Shown: one piece after another, positions 36,126-46,333 of the stretch
Layout of the letters: the number at the start of each line of letters is the position of its first letter
How positions within the stretch are numbered: position 1 is the first letter of the stretch
Assembly (NCBI GenBank): GCA_947044405.1
Contig: CAMRHE010000017.1
Coordinates: 10,074,001 to 10,138,000 of the forward strand
DNA from: Leptodactylus fallax
Lineage: Eukaryota > Chordata > Amphibia > Anura > Leptodactylidae
Reading direction: 5' to 3'
DNA: 64,000 bases
Notes under the pieces: model-generated
Told to the model about the DNA's origin: nothing
The model's input: only the letters and a program-made list of their open reading frames with translations
Database searches by the model: none
Program-made: the position numbers and the translations under genes

Positions 36126-38558
36126 CATCTATCTATCTATCTATCTATCTATCTGATATCACTCTATCATTTCTTCTATCCACCCAATAATAATGATATT
36201 TTTATTCCACTTGTGCTCACAACCATGGACTCTTTCCTATCACCTCCTCCGTCACTTTGCTCAGCCTCTATTATATATACATGTACAGTTTCAGGCTAGG
36301 TAATGTTTGTGCCGTTTACAAAGGAACAGATTGCCCCCTAATCCCTTAGATCTGCAACCTGTTCATCATCTTTCCTGAATTATGTTAATTGTTAGCATAG
36401 CGAAGTCGACATGGGAAATAAATTCAAGTTAAGCTGAATCTACATAGAAAAATGATCCGAGGCCACCAAACAAACTGCAGCGATGAAAATACTGAAACTC
36501 AAGAAACTTCAAACCTAATTAAAGTAGTATATGATCTGAGTCAATAGAAAAGTCTGATTCTCAAAGGGATTGTGCAGGATTAGAGAAACATGGCTGCTGT
36601 CTTCCCGAAACAGCGCCACTCCTGTCCACAGGTTGTGTCTAGTATTGCAGTTTAATTCCATTAAAGTGAATGGGATTAACCTGCAATACCACACACAACC
36701 TGTGCACAGGTGTGATGTTGTTTCTTAAAGGAAGTCACCATGTTTTTTCAATCCAGTCCTTTATTACAGACATAGAAAGTTTTTCCTACCTCCCAGTAAT
36801 TGACAGCTTTCGGAATAATGGTGAAGGGGTGTATCACCGGATTGGAGTTCACTATAAAAGGCGCTCCGACTATTGAATCATGCTGCGCAGCAGTTGCAGT
36901 TATCCTTGCCACCAGTGTGCTTCGAGGGGCATTTTCAGGAAGGGTCACATTGTTAGGTAGAGATAATCTTGGAGCAGAAAAGATGACTGGCAAGGAAAAA
37001 AAAACAGATGATTAGAAGTAAGAAGAACATTAAAATATAGGAAGTTCTGAATGAATAGAATGGAGCCTCCAGTTTAGGGCCCTATCCATTTCAGATTATG
37101 GCCTCAAAGACCATCTTGCACTTTGGAGGACCCAGTGTGTCCGTGCATTACAGGAACAGTTTATGGGTTTCAAAGAGTATTGTGTAGTACCCCGTTACTC
37201 CTGCAGGAGTGCTGTAAGGTAACTGAACACTTGTTGTCAGTTTCTACCACAGATTACAGTTGATTTCTTAGCAATGGAATAAGTTTATTGCTTCTAACTT
37301 TGAAGCAATGAAAGTCTAACAGTACTATATATCTATATTATCTCTTGGAGAATCAGGGGGATGCCCAGTCCAAAGCGACCTGCTTGTTAACAAAAAAAAA
37401 AAAAAAATCCCCTTTAACGTGACTTATGGCAATATTGTAGAGGTAATAGAAATGAACGGAGTTTACAGTATACTGCCATAGATTAGCATTGCTGTATATT
37501 GTATGGACGATCAGAACTCCCTAAGGTTCAAACTCATGAGGGAGTCTAAAAAATAAAAAATATGTTTTAGGAAATGTTAAAAAATAAAAAAATAAAAACA
37601 TAAAAATTATAATCACTCCCCCCCCCCTTTTTCTATATCTTTAATTAGGTATCCTCATGTCTGAAAAAACTGTCAAAATATAAAAATATTTATCTCATAT
37701 GGTAAACACTGTAGCGGGGAAAAACTAAAAATAGCTGAATCGCTGTTTTCTCACCATTTTGCTTCTCAAAAAAAAAAATTGGAATAAAAAGCGAAACATC
37801 AGACAGTCACCAAAATAGTATTAATAAAATTGCAACTTGTCCCACAAAAAAAAAAAAAAAGACACCTTAAACAGCTCCGTACACAGAAATTTAAAAAAGT
37901 TAAAGTGTCCAAATATTGCGACATAGAAGTTTTGGCATTTTTCAAAGTTTTGAATTTTTATAAAGGTATCAAAAGGTATAAAAAAAATCAATCTGGTATC
38001 ACCTTGAAAGCACCAACCCACAGAATATAGGTGATGAGTTGTGGCAGGAAGGGGTTAATATTCCCTCCTCAATGAACTGTGGGTTAGGAGGGGTTAAAGT
38101 ATTTTTTTTATTATATTTTTTATCAATAAAATTTTTATTGGATTTTTAAAAACATTACAACATGAGCAACAGAATCAAATGAACCCAATGTGGGTAAAGT
38201 ATTTTATAAAGTTGCAGTCTGATCCAAATGAAAAGTCATCTCAAACTCCTAGTGTAAAAGTGACGGGACTTCTCGAGGAAGCCTGACCACAAGTGGGATT
38301 TAAAACGCCCTAAAGCGAAATAGAAATAGGGCCCCCTATGTGTTATTCATAATAATGGTGTCTTTTTATGCACTTGAAGGGCCTTGGCCCCCCCCCCCTC
38401 AGGCTCCAGGGTCAAGGTGCGACTCCTATAGTTGCCCCTGCCCTGACCAGCTCTGCCCGCACCTCTTATTTAGCAACGTACGAAGCAAATTGAAGTATAA
38501 CCTCTATATACTAACCTGGGTATAAGCTGAACAATACCGCCAATAGTAGTGCACTCAT
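15349..38558 (-). CDS. cdhr3-like: Cadherin-related family member 3-like, complete 19-exon gene
   Basis: Nineteen coding exons with consensus splice sites join with matching phases into 847 codons including stop (846 aa; human CDHR3 is 885). Order: signal peptide ([15 protein letters not shown]), about six divergent cadherin repeats (roughly 20-690) with calcium-site motifs DPDQD, NVNDND, INDNPP, ATDKDLP and EENDEAP, a membrane helix at about 718-741 ([20 protein letters not shown]), and a 105-residue tail. The tail carries [19 protein letters not shown] followed by SGARRW, the hallmark shared by CDHR3 and CDHR4. [32 protein letters not shown] and SAWYVPF point to CDHR3. The likely role is a surface adhesion protein of ciliated epithelium. 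It is divergently placed 9.2 kb from the C3orf49-like gene. Ortholog versus amphibian paralog is open, because human CDHR3 is not at this locus. Confidence 0.93.
15504..17025 (-). other. cdhr3-like intron 18, with MITE-like sequence
   Basis: No exon seen. Positions about 16680-16960 contain a palindromic repeat (GGGTCAGTGTGCTATCCATG and its inverse nearby). Confidence 0.55.
16680..16960. repeat. Palindromic dispersed repeat, GC-rich family
   Basis: It has an internal inverted repeat around 16710-16760 and resembles the repeat at 48510-48780 in its pattern of GTGTGCGGGCC / ACGGTCC words. Confidence 0.45.
17026..17074 (-). CDS. cdhr3-like: cdhr3-like exon 18, start of the tail module
   Basis: It encodes [16 protein letters not shown], the first half of the module conserved with human CDHR3 (FDGEAIDP). 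Exit is phase 1. Confidence 0.93.
17312..17343 (-). CDS. cdhr3-like: cdhr3-like exon 17, 32-bp exon
   Basis: It encodes [12 protein letters not shown] strong T-rich acceptor precedes it; the donor is TCA|GTGAGT, phase 0. Confidence 0.8.
17655..17674 (-). CDS. cdhr3-like: cdhr3-like exon 16, 20-bp microexon
   Basis: The acceptor TTTATCCCTGACAG and donor CAG|GTAAGT are both near consensus. It adds RVKTYRP to the tail, entering in phase 2 and leaving in phase 1. Confidence 0.8.
17752..17965 (-). CDS. cdhr3-like: cdhr3-like exon 15, transmembrane exon
   Basis: It encodes [20 protein letters not shown] and the rest of the membrane helix, then a basic juxtamembrane stretch. The acceptor used here (CATCATTTAG) keeps frame with exon 14. 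A stronger-looking acceptor 20 bases downstream (17945) would create TAA at the junction. The donor is AG|GTAAGA, phase 2. Confidence 0.82.
17966..18560 (-). repeat. cdhr3-like intron 14, largely SINE-like repeat
   Basis: The motifs GGGCCCCCACGTATTATACT and CACATGTCCCATGGGTCAGT are dispersed-repeat style; a relative with CCTGGGCCTCCACCTATTAT lies at 55540-55760. No exon with the needed phase was found. Confidence 0.5.
18561..18806 (-). CDS. cdhr3-like: cdhr3-like exon 14, bulk of EC6
   Basis: It encodes [35 protein letters not shown] and DDN, then a polar stretch. The expected last beta strand of EC6 (GTVTL-like in human) is not evident. The donor is CTAT|GTAAGT, phase 1. Confidence 0.92.
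19077..19248 (-). CDS. cdhr3-like: cdhr3-like exon 13, EC5/EC6 junction
   Basis: It encodes [20 protein letters not shown] and [15 protein letters not shown], matching the human ILEENDEKPIC region. Exit is phase 1. Confidence 0.95.
20065..20226. mobile_element. Palindromic MITE carrying CATAGCAACCAATC
   Basis: The arms are TCGCCCATAGCAACCAATCA and the inverted TGATTGGTTGCTATGAGCGA around a short centre, with outer inverted AAATGGTCTTAAAG / CTTAGACCATTT-like ends. Confidence 0.65.
20592..20605 (+). promoter_or_regulatory. X-box-like RFX motif (weak candidate)
   Basis: ATCGCCATAGCAAC fits the ciliary X-box pattern GTNRCC-NN-RGYAAC except for the first base. Intronic in the cdhr3-like gene. 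Single motif, no further support. Confidence 0.2.
21476..21710. mobile_element. TTCACATCTGC-family MITE, copy 1
   Basis: AAGGCTACATTCACATCTGC at one end and a degenerate inverted AGGGTGACGCTAGTGTGACT at the other. Related copies at 30440, 40820, 50280, 54872 and 63178. Confidence 0.55.
21926..22155 (-). CDS. cdhr3-like: cdhr3-like exon 12, bulk of EC5
   Basis: It encodes [34 protein letters not shown] and [10 protein letters not shown], the best match to human CDHR3 in the gene. The position equivalent to human residue 529 reads Phe in PDFE. Exit is phase 0. Confidence 0.95.
22230..23610. repeat. Pyrimidine-rich unclassified interspersed repeat with tandem part
   Basis: A long C/T-rich stretch ends near an AATAAAG. 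Positions 23080-23390 contain degenerate tandem units of about 45-50 bases (TCAAGGCCTACTCCTGG recurring). A hAT-like MITE is inserted at 22906-23063. Confidence 0.45.
22906..23063. mobile_element. hAT-like MITE with 8-bp duplication
   Basis: The ends are CAGGGGTCAGCAACCTTC and the inverted GAAGGTTGCCTACCCCTG. Flanks TACTAGAT and TCCTAGAT match at 7 of 8 bases, the target-site length of hAT elements. Confidence 0.8.
24060..24158 (-). CDS. cdhr3-like: cdhr3-like exon 11, EC4/EC5 junction
   Basis: It encodes [20 protein letters not shown] and [10 protein letters not shown]. The linker VNNFDP replaces VNDNxP. Exit is phase 1. Confidence 0.92.
24563..25041. repeat. Large interrupted (GATA)n array
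   Basis: GATA units with GATC, GGTA and GACA variants span about 480 bp in intron 10 of the cdhr3-like gene. Minus-strand frames read as [10 protein letters not shown] and are not genes. Confidence 0.95.
25500..25820. repeat. About 30-bp minisatellite
   Basis: Around ten degenerate units of about 30-31 bases contain CTCTGCCTGCTGTTGTTACA plus GTGTATCAGAG. Located just 3' of exon 10 in the gene sense. Confidence 0.9.
25897..25987 (-). CDS. cdhr3-like: cdhr3-like exon 10, middle of EC4
   Basis: It encodes [20 protein letters not shown], a cadherin E/F-strand segment. Exit is phase 1. Confidence 0.9.
26568..26730 (-). CDS. cdhr3-like: cdhr3-like exon 9, start of EC4
   Basis: It encodes [20 protein letters not shown] then [16 protein letters not shown]. 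The donor is CAA|GTGAGT, phase 0. Confidence 0.92.
26992..27169 (-). CDS. cdhr3-like: cdhr3-like exon 8, end of EC3
   Basis: It encodes [28 protein letters not shown] and [13 protein letters not shown]. Exit is phase 2. Confidence 0.93.
27202..27577. mobile_element. Tc1-type palindromic MITE, copy 2
   Basis: Complete, 376 bp, TA-flanked. The ends are CAGCTGCATCTCAATAAATT and the inverted AATTTATTGAGATGCCCCTG. It lies in intron 7 of the cdhr3-like gene. Confidence 0.85.
27609..27683. mobile_element. Short 75-bp TTAA MITE
   Basis: TTAAAGAGGACCTTTCACC ... GGTGACACATCCCCTTTAA: two inverted arms with almost no interior. Confidence 0.75.
27817..27860. repeat. Perfect 16-bp inverted repeat, 12-nt loop
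   Basis: The arms are GGTGTCTTGAGTAGGG and CCCTACTCAAGACACC. The loop is purine-only. Intronic (intron 7). Confidence 0.9.
27983..28173 (-). CDS. cdhr3-like: cdhr3-like exon 7, start of EC3
   Basis: It encodes [20 protein letters not shown] followed by [11 protein letters not shown], a typical A-strand with a TDAD motif. Exit is phase 1. Confidence 0.92.
28326..28430 (-). CDS. cdhr3-like: cdhr3-like exon 6, end of EC2
   Basis: It encodes [20 protein letters not shown] and [11 protein letters not shown], an intact inter-repeat calcium linker. Exit is phase 2. Confidence 0.93.
29406..29506 (-). CDS. cdhr3-like: cdhr3-like exon 5, middle of EC2
   Basis: It encodes [20 protein letters not shown] and FDFESN, the cadherin FxID...G.I....FDFE pattern. 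Exit is phase 2. Confidence 0.93.
29973..30029. repeat. Perfect 19-bp inverted repeat, 19-nt loop
   Basis: The arms are TACTTCTCCTTTAAGAAGG and CCTTCTTAAAGGAGAAGTA. They lie in intron 4 of the cdhr3-like gene. Confidence 0.9.
30440..30676. mobile_element. TTCACATCTGC-family MITE, copy 2
   Basis: GCTGAGTTCACATCCGCGAC at the left, AGATATGAACCTAGCCTTA at the right. Same internal AGAGAAAAGTCCTGTACGGA. Confidence 0.55.
31010..31140. mobile_element. Palindromic Tc1/mariner-derived MITE, copy 3 (fragment)
   Basis: TGTGCAAAAGTTTTAGGCAG and TCAATTAACAAAATGAAGTG match the left part of 6484-7042. Confidence 0.7.
31210..31685. mobile_element. TTAA-flanked MITE or nested pair
   Basis: TTAAAGAGGTTTTCTGACCC and the inverted GGACAACCCCTTTAA. 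Another dispersed repeat (TTAGCCATTGAAAGTAG) sits inside near 31563, so it may be composite. Confidence 0.55.
31867..31955 (-). CDS. cdhr3-like: cdhr3-like exon 4, start of EC2
   Basis: It encodes [20 protein letters not shown] then DQDVLQ, with a good DxD-type calcium motif. The acceptor is CTCCCCAACAG; exit is phase 0. Confidence 0.93.
32385..32588. repeat. About 49-bp minisatellite, left block
   Basis: The unit contains GACACTAACCTATCTATCTG then CAGGGCTGGGGTGATATGCTGG. It resumes at 33597 after an insertion. Confidence 0.9.
32589..33596. mobile_element. Probable solo LTR of an LTR retroelement
   Basis: This 1008-bp segment starts TGTAGGG and ends GGGCTACA, giving TG...CA termini with inverted TGTAG/CTACA. 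It is flanked by CTGG on both sides and splits a minisatellite cleanly. No gag/pol reading frame is present. The superfamily (Gypsy or endogenous retrovirus) cannot be told. Confidence 0.7.
33597..33905. repeat. About 49-bp minisatellite, right block
   Basis: The same units as 32385-32588 continue here; the last three units drift (TGCGCGGGCGTGATATGCTG). Confidence 0.9.
34785..34950 (-). CDS. cdhr3-like: cdhr3-like exon 3, end of EC1
   Basis: It encodes [20 protein letters not shown] and VNKPPLF. The linker reads VNKPP where classical cadherins have DxNDNxP, so the calcium site is degenerate. Exit is phase 1. Confidence 0.92.
35027..35430. repeat. (TATC)n compound array, left part
   Basis: Interrupted TCTA/TATC repeats with an (AT)n core at about 35354-35379, in intron 2 of the cdhr3-like gene. 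Confidence 0.9.
35431..35801. mobile_element. Tc1-type palindromic MITE, copy 3
   Basis: Complete, 371 bp, inserted into the TATC array with TA on each side. Ends CAGGGGCATCTCAATAAATT and inverted GTTGAGATGCGCCTG. Confidence 0.88.
35802..36155. repeat. (TATC)n array, right part
   Basis: Nearly pure TATC from about 35930 to 36152, with CATC variants recurring about every 36-60 bases. Confidence 0.95.
36790..36986 (-). CDS. cdhr3-like: cdhr3-like exon 2, first half of EC1
   Basis: It encodes [20 protein letters not shown] and [14 protein letters not shown], aligning with the start of human CDHR3 EC1 (IVNSNPL). The acceptor follows a T-rich tract; exit is phase 0. Confidence 0.92.
37520..38160. 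repeat. A-rich dispersed repeat stretch
   Basis: Poly(A) runs and TATCTCATATGGTAAACACT-type text resemble degenerate LINE-derived frog repeats. Unclassified. It lies in intron 1 of the cdhr3-like gene. Confidence 0.35.
38516..38558 (-). CDS. cdhr3-like: cdhr3-like exon 1, signal peptide
   Basis: ATG (38556-38558) opens [14 protein letters not shown] and the exon ends in phase 1 at CCCAG|GTTAGT. That phase is exactly what exon 2 requires (G+TC gives Val). The short hydrophobic run fits a cleavable signal. Confidence 0.8.
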
Positions 38559-39773
38559 CCTGATAATACCGTAGAGCAGAGCTGTGTGCCGGGAATGTAC
38601 AATACTGACACATTCATCGGCACATGGCAGTTATATGATTTCTTACATTAAGTATGGCACTCCTTCCGGGACCCATCAGACCTCACAAGGTGTGTTTTGG
38701 ACGCAGACACAAGCAATGAGCAGCTAAGCACTTACCAAATGTCTTTATTGAACTACAACATGACTATATGATCTCGGGATTCAGAGTAGATGAAGCGTTA
38801 CACTACAAACATCTCCATCTGCCATACAATGAAATAGTTACAAAACATGAGACCGCATTATTACTGTAATACTATGCCAGGCTAGTCTCTGCATGCTAGC
38901 ATTATCCACTAGAGCAGACCTACATCATACAGAGTGGAGGAAGTGGCCCAGCGGACAAGACGTAATCCCACCCCGGACAGATCCTTTATGGGACATCTCA
39001 TAAAAAAATAAACTTCAAAGGGTTTTCCTCTCATGGGAATGTTGTAGGCACAGACCCAGTCAGGCAGCCCATGGAGTCCCTGCGGTCTTTGAATTGTCGG
39101 TGGTGTCTCTGTGAGGTCTTGTTTCCCCCCCAACAAAAAAATGCAATGCAATATGTAGGGCCGCTGTTTTGTTATCCTAGAGGGAAGCCATTTCTGGTCA
39201 CATATTTTTGTCAAAGGGGGTTCGTCTGACTCCCAATTGCTGAAGAATTTTAACCCAGTATGTAAACCAGATGGCAAGTGCCCTTAGGGTGGTCCCAGTC
39301 AGGGTCTCCTAATGCCAAGCTCTTGGTTAACAACACTAGTCTTTAGTGATCTCACCAGTATTAGCGGTACATTCATCATCATTATACCCAGAAGAGCCAG
39401 CACCAGCCAAAATCTCCAGGCCAGGAACACTGGAAAAACTATATGCAAATAAGTTACCTTCTCTAGCACCAACATTTGGAAGCTCCCTATAGAAGAAGCC
39501 TAGTGACATGATTTGGGATTAAAGCCAAACCAGAACATCTCCTCCAAAAGAAGGAGAGACCCATCGTCAGACAGCTGTTTTTGGGTTATTGCCCCTTGTC
39601 AGTGTGAAGCAGAGTTCCAGTTGACTTGGTGAGAAGTAATAGGTGTGGGTCAGAAGGATACTATGTCTCCTTTGCAGGGTACCTTTTGCTATGCAGCGTC
39701 TTTTAGACCATACATGCTCTGCCAGGAGCAAATAACACATGTGTGGCATATACTTCACTATGAGTAATTGTCA

Positions 39774-39925
39774 GAGGCGTAACAGGGTCCTCCTGGGCCC
39801 TAATGCAAAATTTGTACCAGGCCCCCAACTATAATGTATAGTTTATAGTACTGGTCTCTTCATGTTGGGACGATATGACTTATGGGCACCCTAAAGCTCC
39901 TGGGCACAGGTGCAACAGCTCCTTC
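39774..39925. repeat. Dispersed repeat (GAGGCGTAACAGGGTCC family), copy 1
   Basis: It shares CTATAATGTATAGTTTATAG and CTAAAGCTCCTGGGCA with 48866-49012. Confidence 0.65.
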
Positions 39926-40819
39926 TGCACTGTCAATACCAATGACGTCACCAAAGTCAACCAAGTCTTTTTGTCTTTATGTTTTTTTCCATTGCAGATT
40001 GGCCTTTGAAGAATTTTCTTGGGCTCCAAATTGATAAAACAGTCCTAGTACCCTTATATTATGAAGCAATAGATTCACTTTTGAAGAACGTTCACTAATA
40101 TTTTGGGGGATTTCTGATTTCTAGCACCATAACTGTTCATGTGTGTCTGTCTACTATATATTCATAATGTACCCTATAGCTTCCTATTTACATGGGGGTT
40201 ATTTCACATGGTTATACTGTAGCTCACTGACGGATTTATAAGCTCATTCCATAGATATATTACACTTGGCTGTTAGATTTTTGGCAATGAAAATATATGC
40301 ATGAAATTTGTTTACATGTGTCGAGCCTGCGGGTGCGGGAACAGAGGGTGAGACCGATAGCAGCAGCTGAAGCGTGGATTCTTTATTTGGGTTTATGGCT
40401 CCATCTTCCCATATTGTTTTCATGCTAACCCAGACGTTTATAGTGAATGTTTACCCTCAATAGGCTCAAAATTCTGGAATGATCATTTTCTTACTATGTC
40501 TATAGACACATTATTACAATACAGAGCATCACATCACCTGCAGAGACAAAGCTAAAGGGATTTTCCAGCCCCCAACAGCTCTAGACCTATCCACAGGATA
40601 GACCATAAGTGTCTATAGGTGAGGGTCCAACACCTGAAACCTACACCGATCAGCTGATCAGGCTGCTTCTGGGTGCTGGAAGCTTCTGCTATGCAAATAG
40701 CTCTGATCCTATTACTTATATATTACTTATTATTGGAGCAGAGATGCTTCATAGCCATCCACAGCAGAGGATACAATTCCTACTCCACCACTAGAGGGAG
40801 CTAAGGAACACAGTTACAG

Positions 40820-41037
40820 TAAGGCTACGTTCACAAGGCTAGGTTTCATTGCAGACTCCATCAAAGTGTCCGCCTGATAATTGGCAGAGGAAAAAGTCCT
40901 GTTTGTAGGATTTATTCCTCCACCGGTTTCAGTTTTAAAATGCTAGGCACCCAACGGACCCGGTTATGGTCAATGGGGCATCCATGTATCAGAGGACCAG
41001 AACAACAGAGAGGCAATGTTAGTGTGAACCTAGCATA
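40820..41037. mobile_element. TTCACATCTGC-family MITE, copy 3
   Basis: AAGGCTACGTTCACAAGGCT at the left and AATGTTAGTGTGAACCTAGC at the right, with internal GGACCCGGTTATGGTCAATG. Confidence 0.6.
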
Positions 41038-42884
41038 AGCTCCCTTAAGTGGTGGGAGCACACAGCTAGAATTTTACCAATATTTCTGTCTGTTTTAGTA
41101 AAAACTGATATGCCCCATGAAACAACAATTCTGAAATATTCCTCCTGACCTTATATATGAATAAATGGACAACTGGGTGTTACCATTCCCCTTGAAAAAG
41201 AGGTGTGTCCTTACAGAGTCTGATACTGGCAGCACTGATTGGACACTCCCCTAACTGGTAACACCTAGTTGTCAATTTAGCCAAAAATGTAACTATAAAG
41301 GACTACTGGGACATTTATTATCCCAGATTGTAGGACTTAATAGCAATATGGAGCTAAAAGGTGGAGAATTCACTTTAAAGCATAACTACATTTATATTTA
41401 GTTATTTTTATAAATCCATAGTTCAGGTGAAGATATCAGGCTGTGTATTATACTTTATATAAGAATAATGTCTGTTTCTTCAGTTATTTGCCTCCTTCTG
41501 CCACTGGTCAAATCTATACAATAAAAGTCTATGGAGAGGGGAGGGGGAAGAAAAGGAGATCTCTGCACTATAGAGAGACAGTTTTCTCTTACTCCTCCCC
41601 CTTCCCTCTCCTTAGAGCTCATTGTAAAATGAGACTGATTGTGTACAGAGTTTGGATTGAATCACTCAAATAAGAAGTAAAGATAGGAGAATACTTAAAG
41701 ACACAGGCACATTTCTTTAGTGAAGTATATTGCAAAGTTTGTTCTCCATTTGTACGCTGCTTTAAGACCTTATTCATATGACATTGCAGCATTTAAAGCC
41801 GTGGGGAAATCTCATGTCTTCTGTTGGTTTCATATGGGCGCAATATGGCTGAAATTTAGGGTCTGTATTATTATTACAACATTATGGTGACCTAATCTTG
41901 GTTTAGTAGAAGTAAGTGGGGCACGGATGTTGTGGTGCAATTTTCCGTTGGCTCACCTGCGCTGGTGCCTGGTGTTTTGCTCCTGGTCTTTATTCTGCTG
42001 TTCTGCCGCCCTGCTCTGCCATTGTGCCTATGGAGCATCTTGCAGTCTCTTAAAGAGACAGTACACATGATTTGCTCCTGACTTTAGCCAAGTGACCCTT
42101 CTCCATCTCTCCTTGTCTGTGCCATAAAGTCCATTTGCTTCTTCATGTCAGTAAAATAACTCATCCCTACTTCTCTTGTTACAATACCGGGTTGTATATC
42201 TGATCACAACCTATATTTTTCTGTTGCCCCTGCTGACATCAGCCCGGCTACTGATGGTGACCGAACTCTGCCAGCCTTGATCTGTACACTGCCTACCACC
42301 ATGGCACCGCATCCTGGAGTCCATGCTTCATCTGTGCGCCAGCCACTGCTAATGGAGACTACTTCAGGGGTAACAACCTGAGGATTCCCTGTGGGGTTCA
42401 AGGTGAAGAACTCACAATCCCTTAGACTCTGCTCCCTACTTTAACCTTTGCCAACTCCATTATCGAGGCAGTGGACCCACACGTGGCAATAATACAGATA
42501 CAAAAATACAGCAGTATTAGGACTATGTAAAACCAGACTTGGCATACAAAATTCCTCCTGTGCTACTGTACCTTACAATATAAGGAATTCTGGGGGTGAT
42601 ATAACAGGCGGCAGAGCTTGTGAGGCCATATGTAACTAGTAAATGATCATAACATATTGACTTTACTCTTTCCATGTATTTATAACTCGCTCCCTGGGTA
42701 TTTCACAGTGTATCTAGAAGTATCTCTGTAATAGTGATATGTTGCTATATACAGCCCCTATAGTATGGGGTTTGCTGCCCTCTGCTGTTGCAATTTGATT
42801 ATCAACTTGACTTTGCAGAAATGATTCTTTGGTATATCATGTCTCAAGTGCCGGGTGCGTGAGCTGCTATAGTCATAAGAATTA

Positions 42885-44494
<1,610 letters not shown>

Positions 44495-45214
44495 TACTTA
44501 GTATACAAAGGTTACCTGCTTTGTCAAATTATCTAAGAACATGCCTAAGTAATAGAGGTGTAGGCAACCAACTTTGCAAAAAATCCGGATGCACTCAGAC
44601 AGTTATTGTCATGTTTTGCGTGCCCTGTACAAGTGCTCAGATAAGACATCACAGATCATAGCTCCTGGTCACCATCTGCCCTAAGGTGCTCTAAAAATAA
44701 AGCTGCATGGTCAGGTTCCCGGACTACGTCTGGCGCCCAAGGGAGATGAACAACAAGTTTGTCCAAGGTGTCAAAACCCTGTCCTGTCTGACACTTCACC
44801 ACTGTAGGATGACTAACCATACTGTATGCTCCGATGTGCTCATGATTGATCCATTCCTATTACCTAACCCCATGTCGTACAAACTATGAGCAGACGTCAT
44901 AAGGATCTTGTACATACATAGTAAGGAAACTGCCCTGCTGCTGGTGGTGGAAACTGTCAGCAAGTTTTCAATTTCCCTGCAACGCCCCCGCAGGTGCCTG
45001 CTCTGTTATGTCCATACCTCCCAAACATGCACGGCCCCTCTCTATTCATTTTTGGAAAGAGACAGGGGCCTGTTCCCAAGATAGATGCAGGTCCCAGAGG
45101 TATCAGGTATTTATGGACATAGTCATCAATATGGACATGAGAAAATTCCTATTAAGTGAATGGCCAGTTGCAGGTCTAAAAAGTATTGATACTCATTTTC
45201 TTCAGTATTAGCCA

Positions 45215-45330
45215 CATCAGTGGCTCAGTTGTTGGCGATGGGGTTCTGGGTTTGTATGGGTTTCCCCCCACATGCCAAAATATCCTGATAGGTAAATTGG
45301 CTTTCTGTAAAAAACAAAACAAAAAAAAAA
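45215..45330. repeat. LINE2/SINE-type tail fragment
   Basis: GTGGCTCAGTTGTTGGCGAT, GGGTTTCCCCCCACATGCC and GATAGGTAAATTGGC match the same conserved family as 12135-12270, other orientation. Confidence 0.5.
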
Positions 45331-45564
45331 CAAAAAACAAAAACTGACCTTTGTGGGTGTTGGGGATGAGCGCCTGTATGGCACTGGCAGCCACTAACTC
45401 CCCTACTCCATAATGCACTTGGAGTTTTAAGTCTTCGTGAGCAAAATGTATTACACATGTTTGTCATGGTCATTTTTTTACCATAGTGTCCCCATTATAT
45501 GGCGGATGAGTTCGCCCCCGATAGGACTCTCTGTAGTCACCGCTGTTATAAATATTTGTTACAG

Positions 45565-45702
45565 GTTCTTCAACATTCACCTCTCAAGAACGGAGGAGCC
45601 ATGGAGGAGGAATTTCACAAGGCCATGATGAATGTTTCAAGTTCTAATAAAGTTTTAGAAAGTCTAGGAAAAGTTCACACGTCTTCTAGCTCTTCTACAT
45701 GA
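45565..45702 (+). other. Unassigned exon-like ORF ending in TGA
   Basis: A reasonable acceptor (AATATTTGTTACAG) precedes a stop-free segment that contains a perfect Kozak start (GCCATGG, ATG at 45601). From there it reads MEEEFHKAMMNVSSSNKVLE and ends in TSSSSST. It could be a terminal exon, a 5' exon with a 33-codon ORF, or chance. No family recognised. Confidence 0.25.
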
Positions 45703-46281
45703 AGGATATATCCAGCTTGTGTGCTGATATTACTTACAGAAATCCTCTTAGGAGCTATCAGTCATTCATGGAATAACATTCCACCTTGGATAACATTCAG
45801 TTCTATAGACCATGACCAGACCACTGGTCCGAGGATTCAAGGAAAATAGTCATGGACCGGCAGCTGATAGTGTTAGAATCTCCAAACCTACTCAAGAAAG
45901 GCAAAGGATCACAGCAGAACAAGTGTAGCTCTTCCCAGGCGAAAAGAAAAGGCATAATCAGGTAATGACTGCTGCCGACCGCAGGCAAAAATTATCTAAA
46001 AGCTTTGTTTCCTCCCAAAGTTTAGCATAGCCTTTAAGGGTTTCTCTACTTTGGTCTATCCCTTTAAGTTAGAATGGCCCCCTGACTTTAAGATCATCAC
46101 ACAGTGTCCTACTTATGAGATCCCCAGCGATCTGACTAGGGGAAGCAAGCAGTAAGTGTTTAATTTACCTGCAGCGCCACCACAGGAAAAATAAAGTACT
46201 ACAAGGCTCCTATTGAAATCAGGTTGAGCTGTCCATGTAAAGAATGGACGTGCTTGGTCCTCCAGAGCAAGACACACATAC

Positions 46282-46283
<2 letters not shown>

Positions 46284-46331
<48 letters not shown>
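46284..46331. repeat. (AT)n microsatellite
   Basis: About 23 uninterrupted AT units. Confidence 0.95.

Positions 46332-46333
<2 letters not shown>

Larger units (their letters stand above)
38559..42884. other. Region 5' of the cdhr3-like gene, no gene seen
   Basis: The stretch immediately upstream of the cdhr3-like ATG would hold its 5' UTR and promoter, but no TATA box or CpG-rich core is visible. Repeats at 39774-39925 and 40820-41037. The open frames here lack signatures. Confidence 0.5.
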
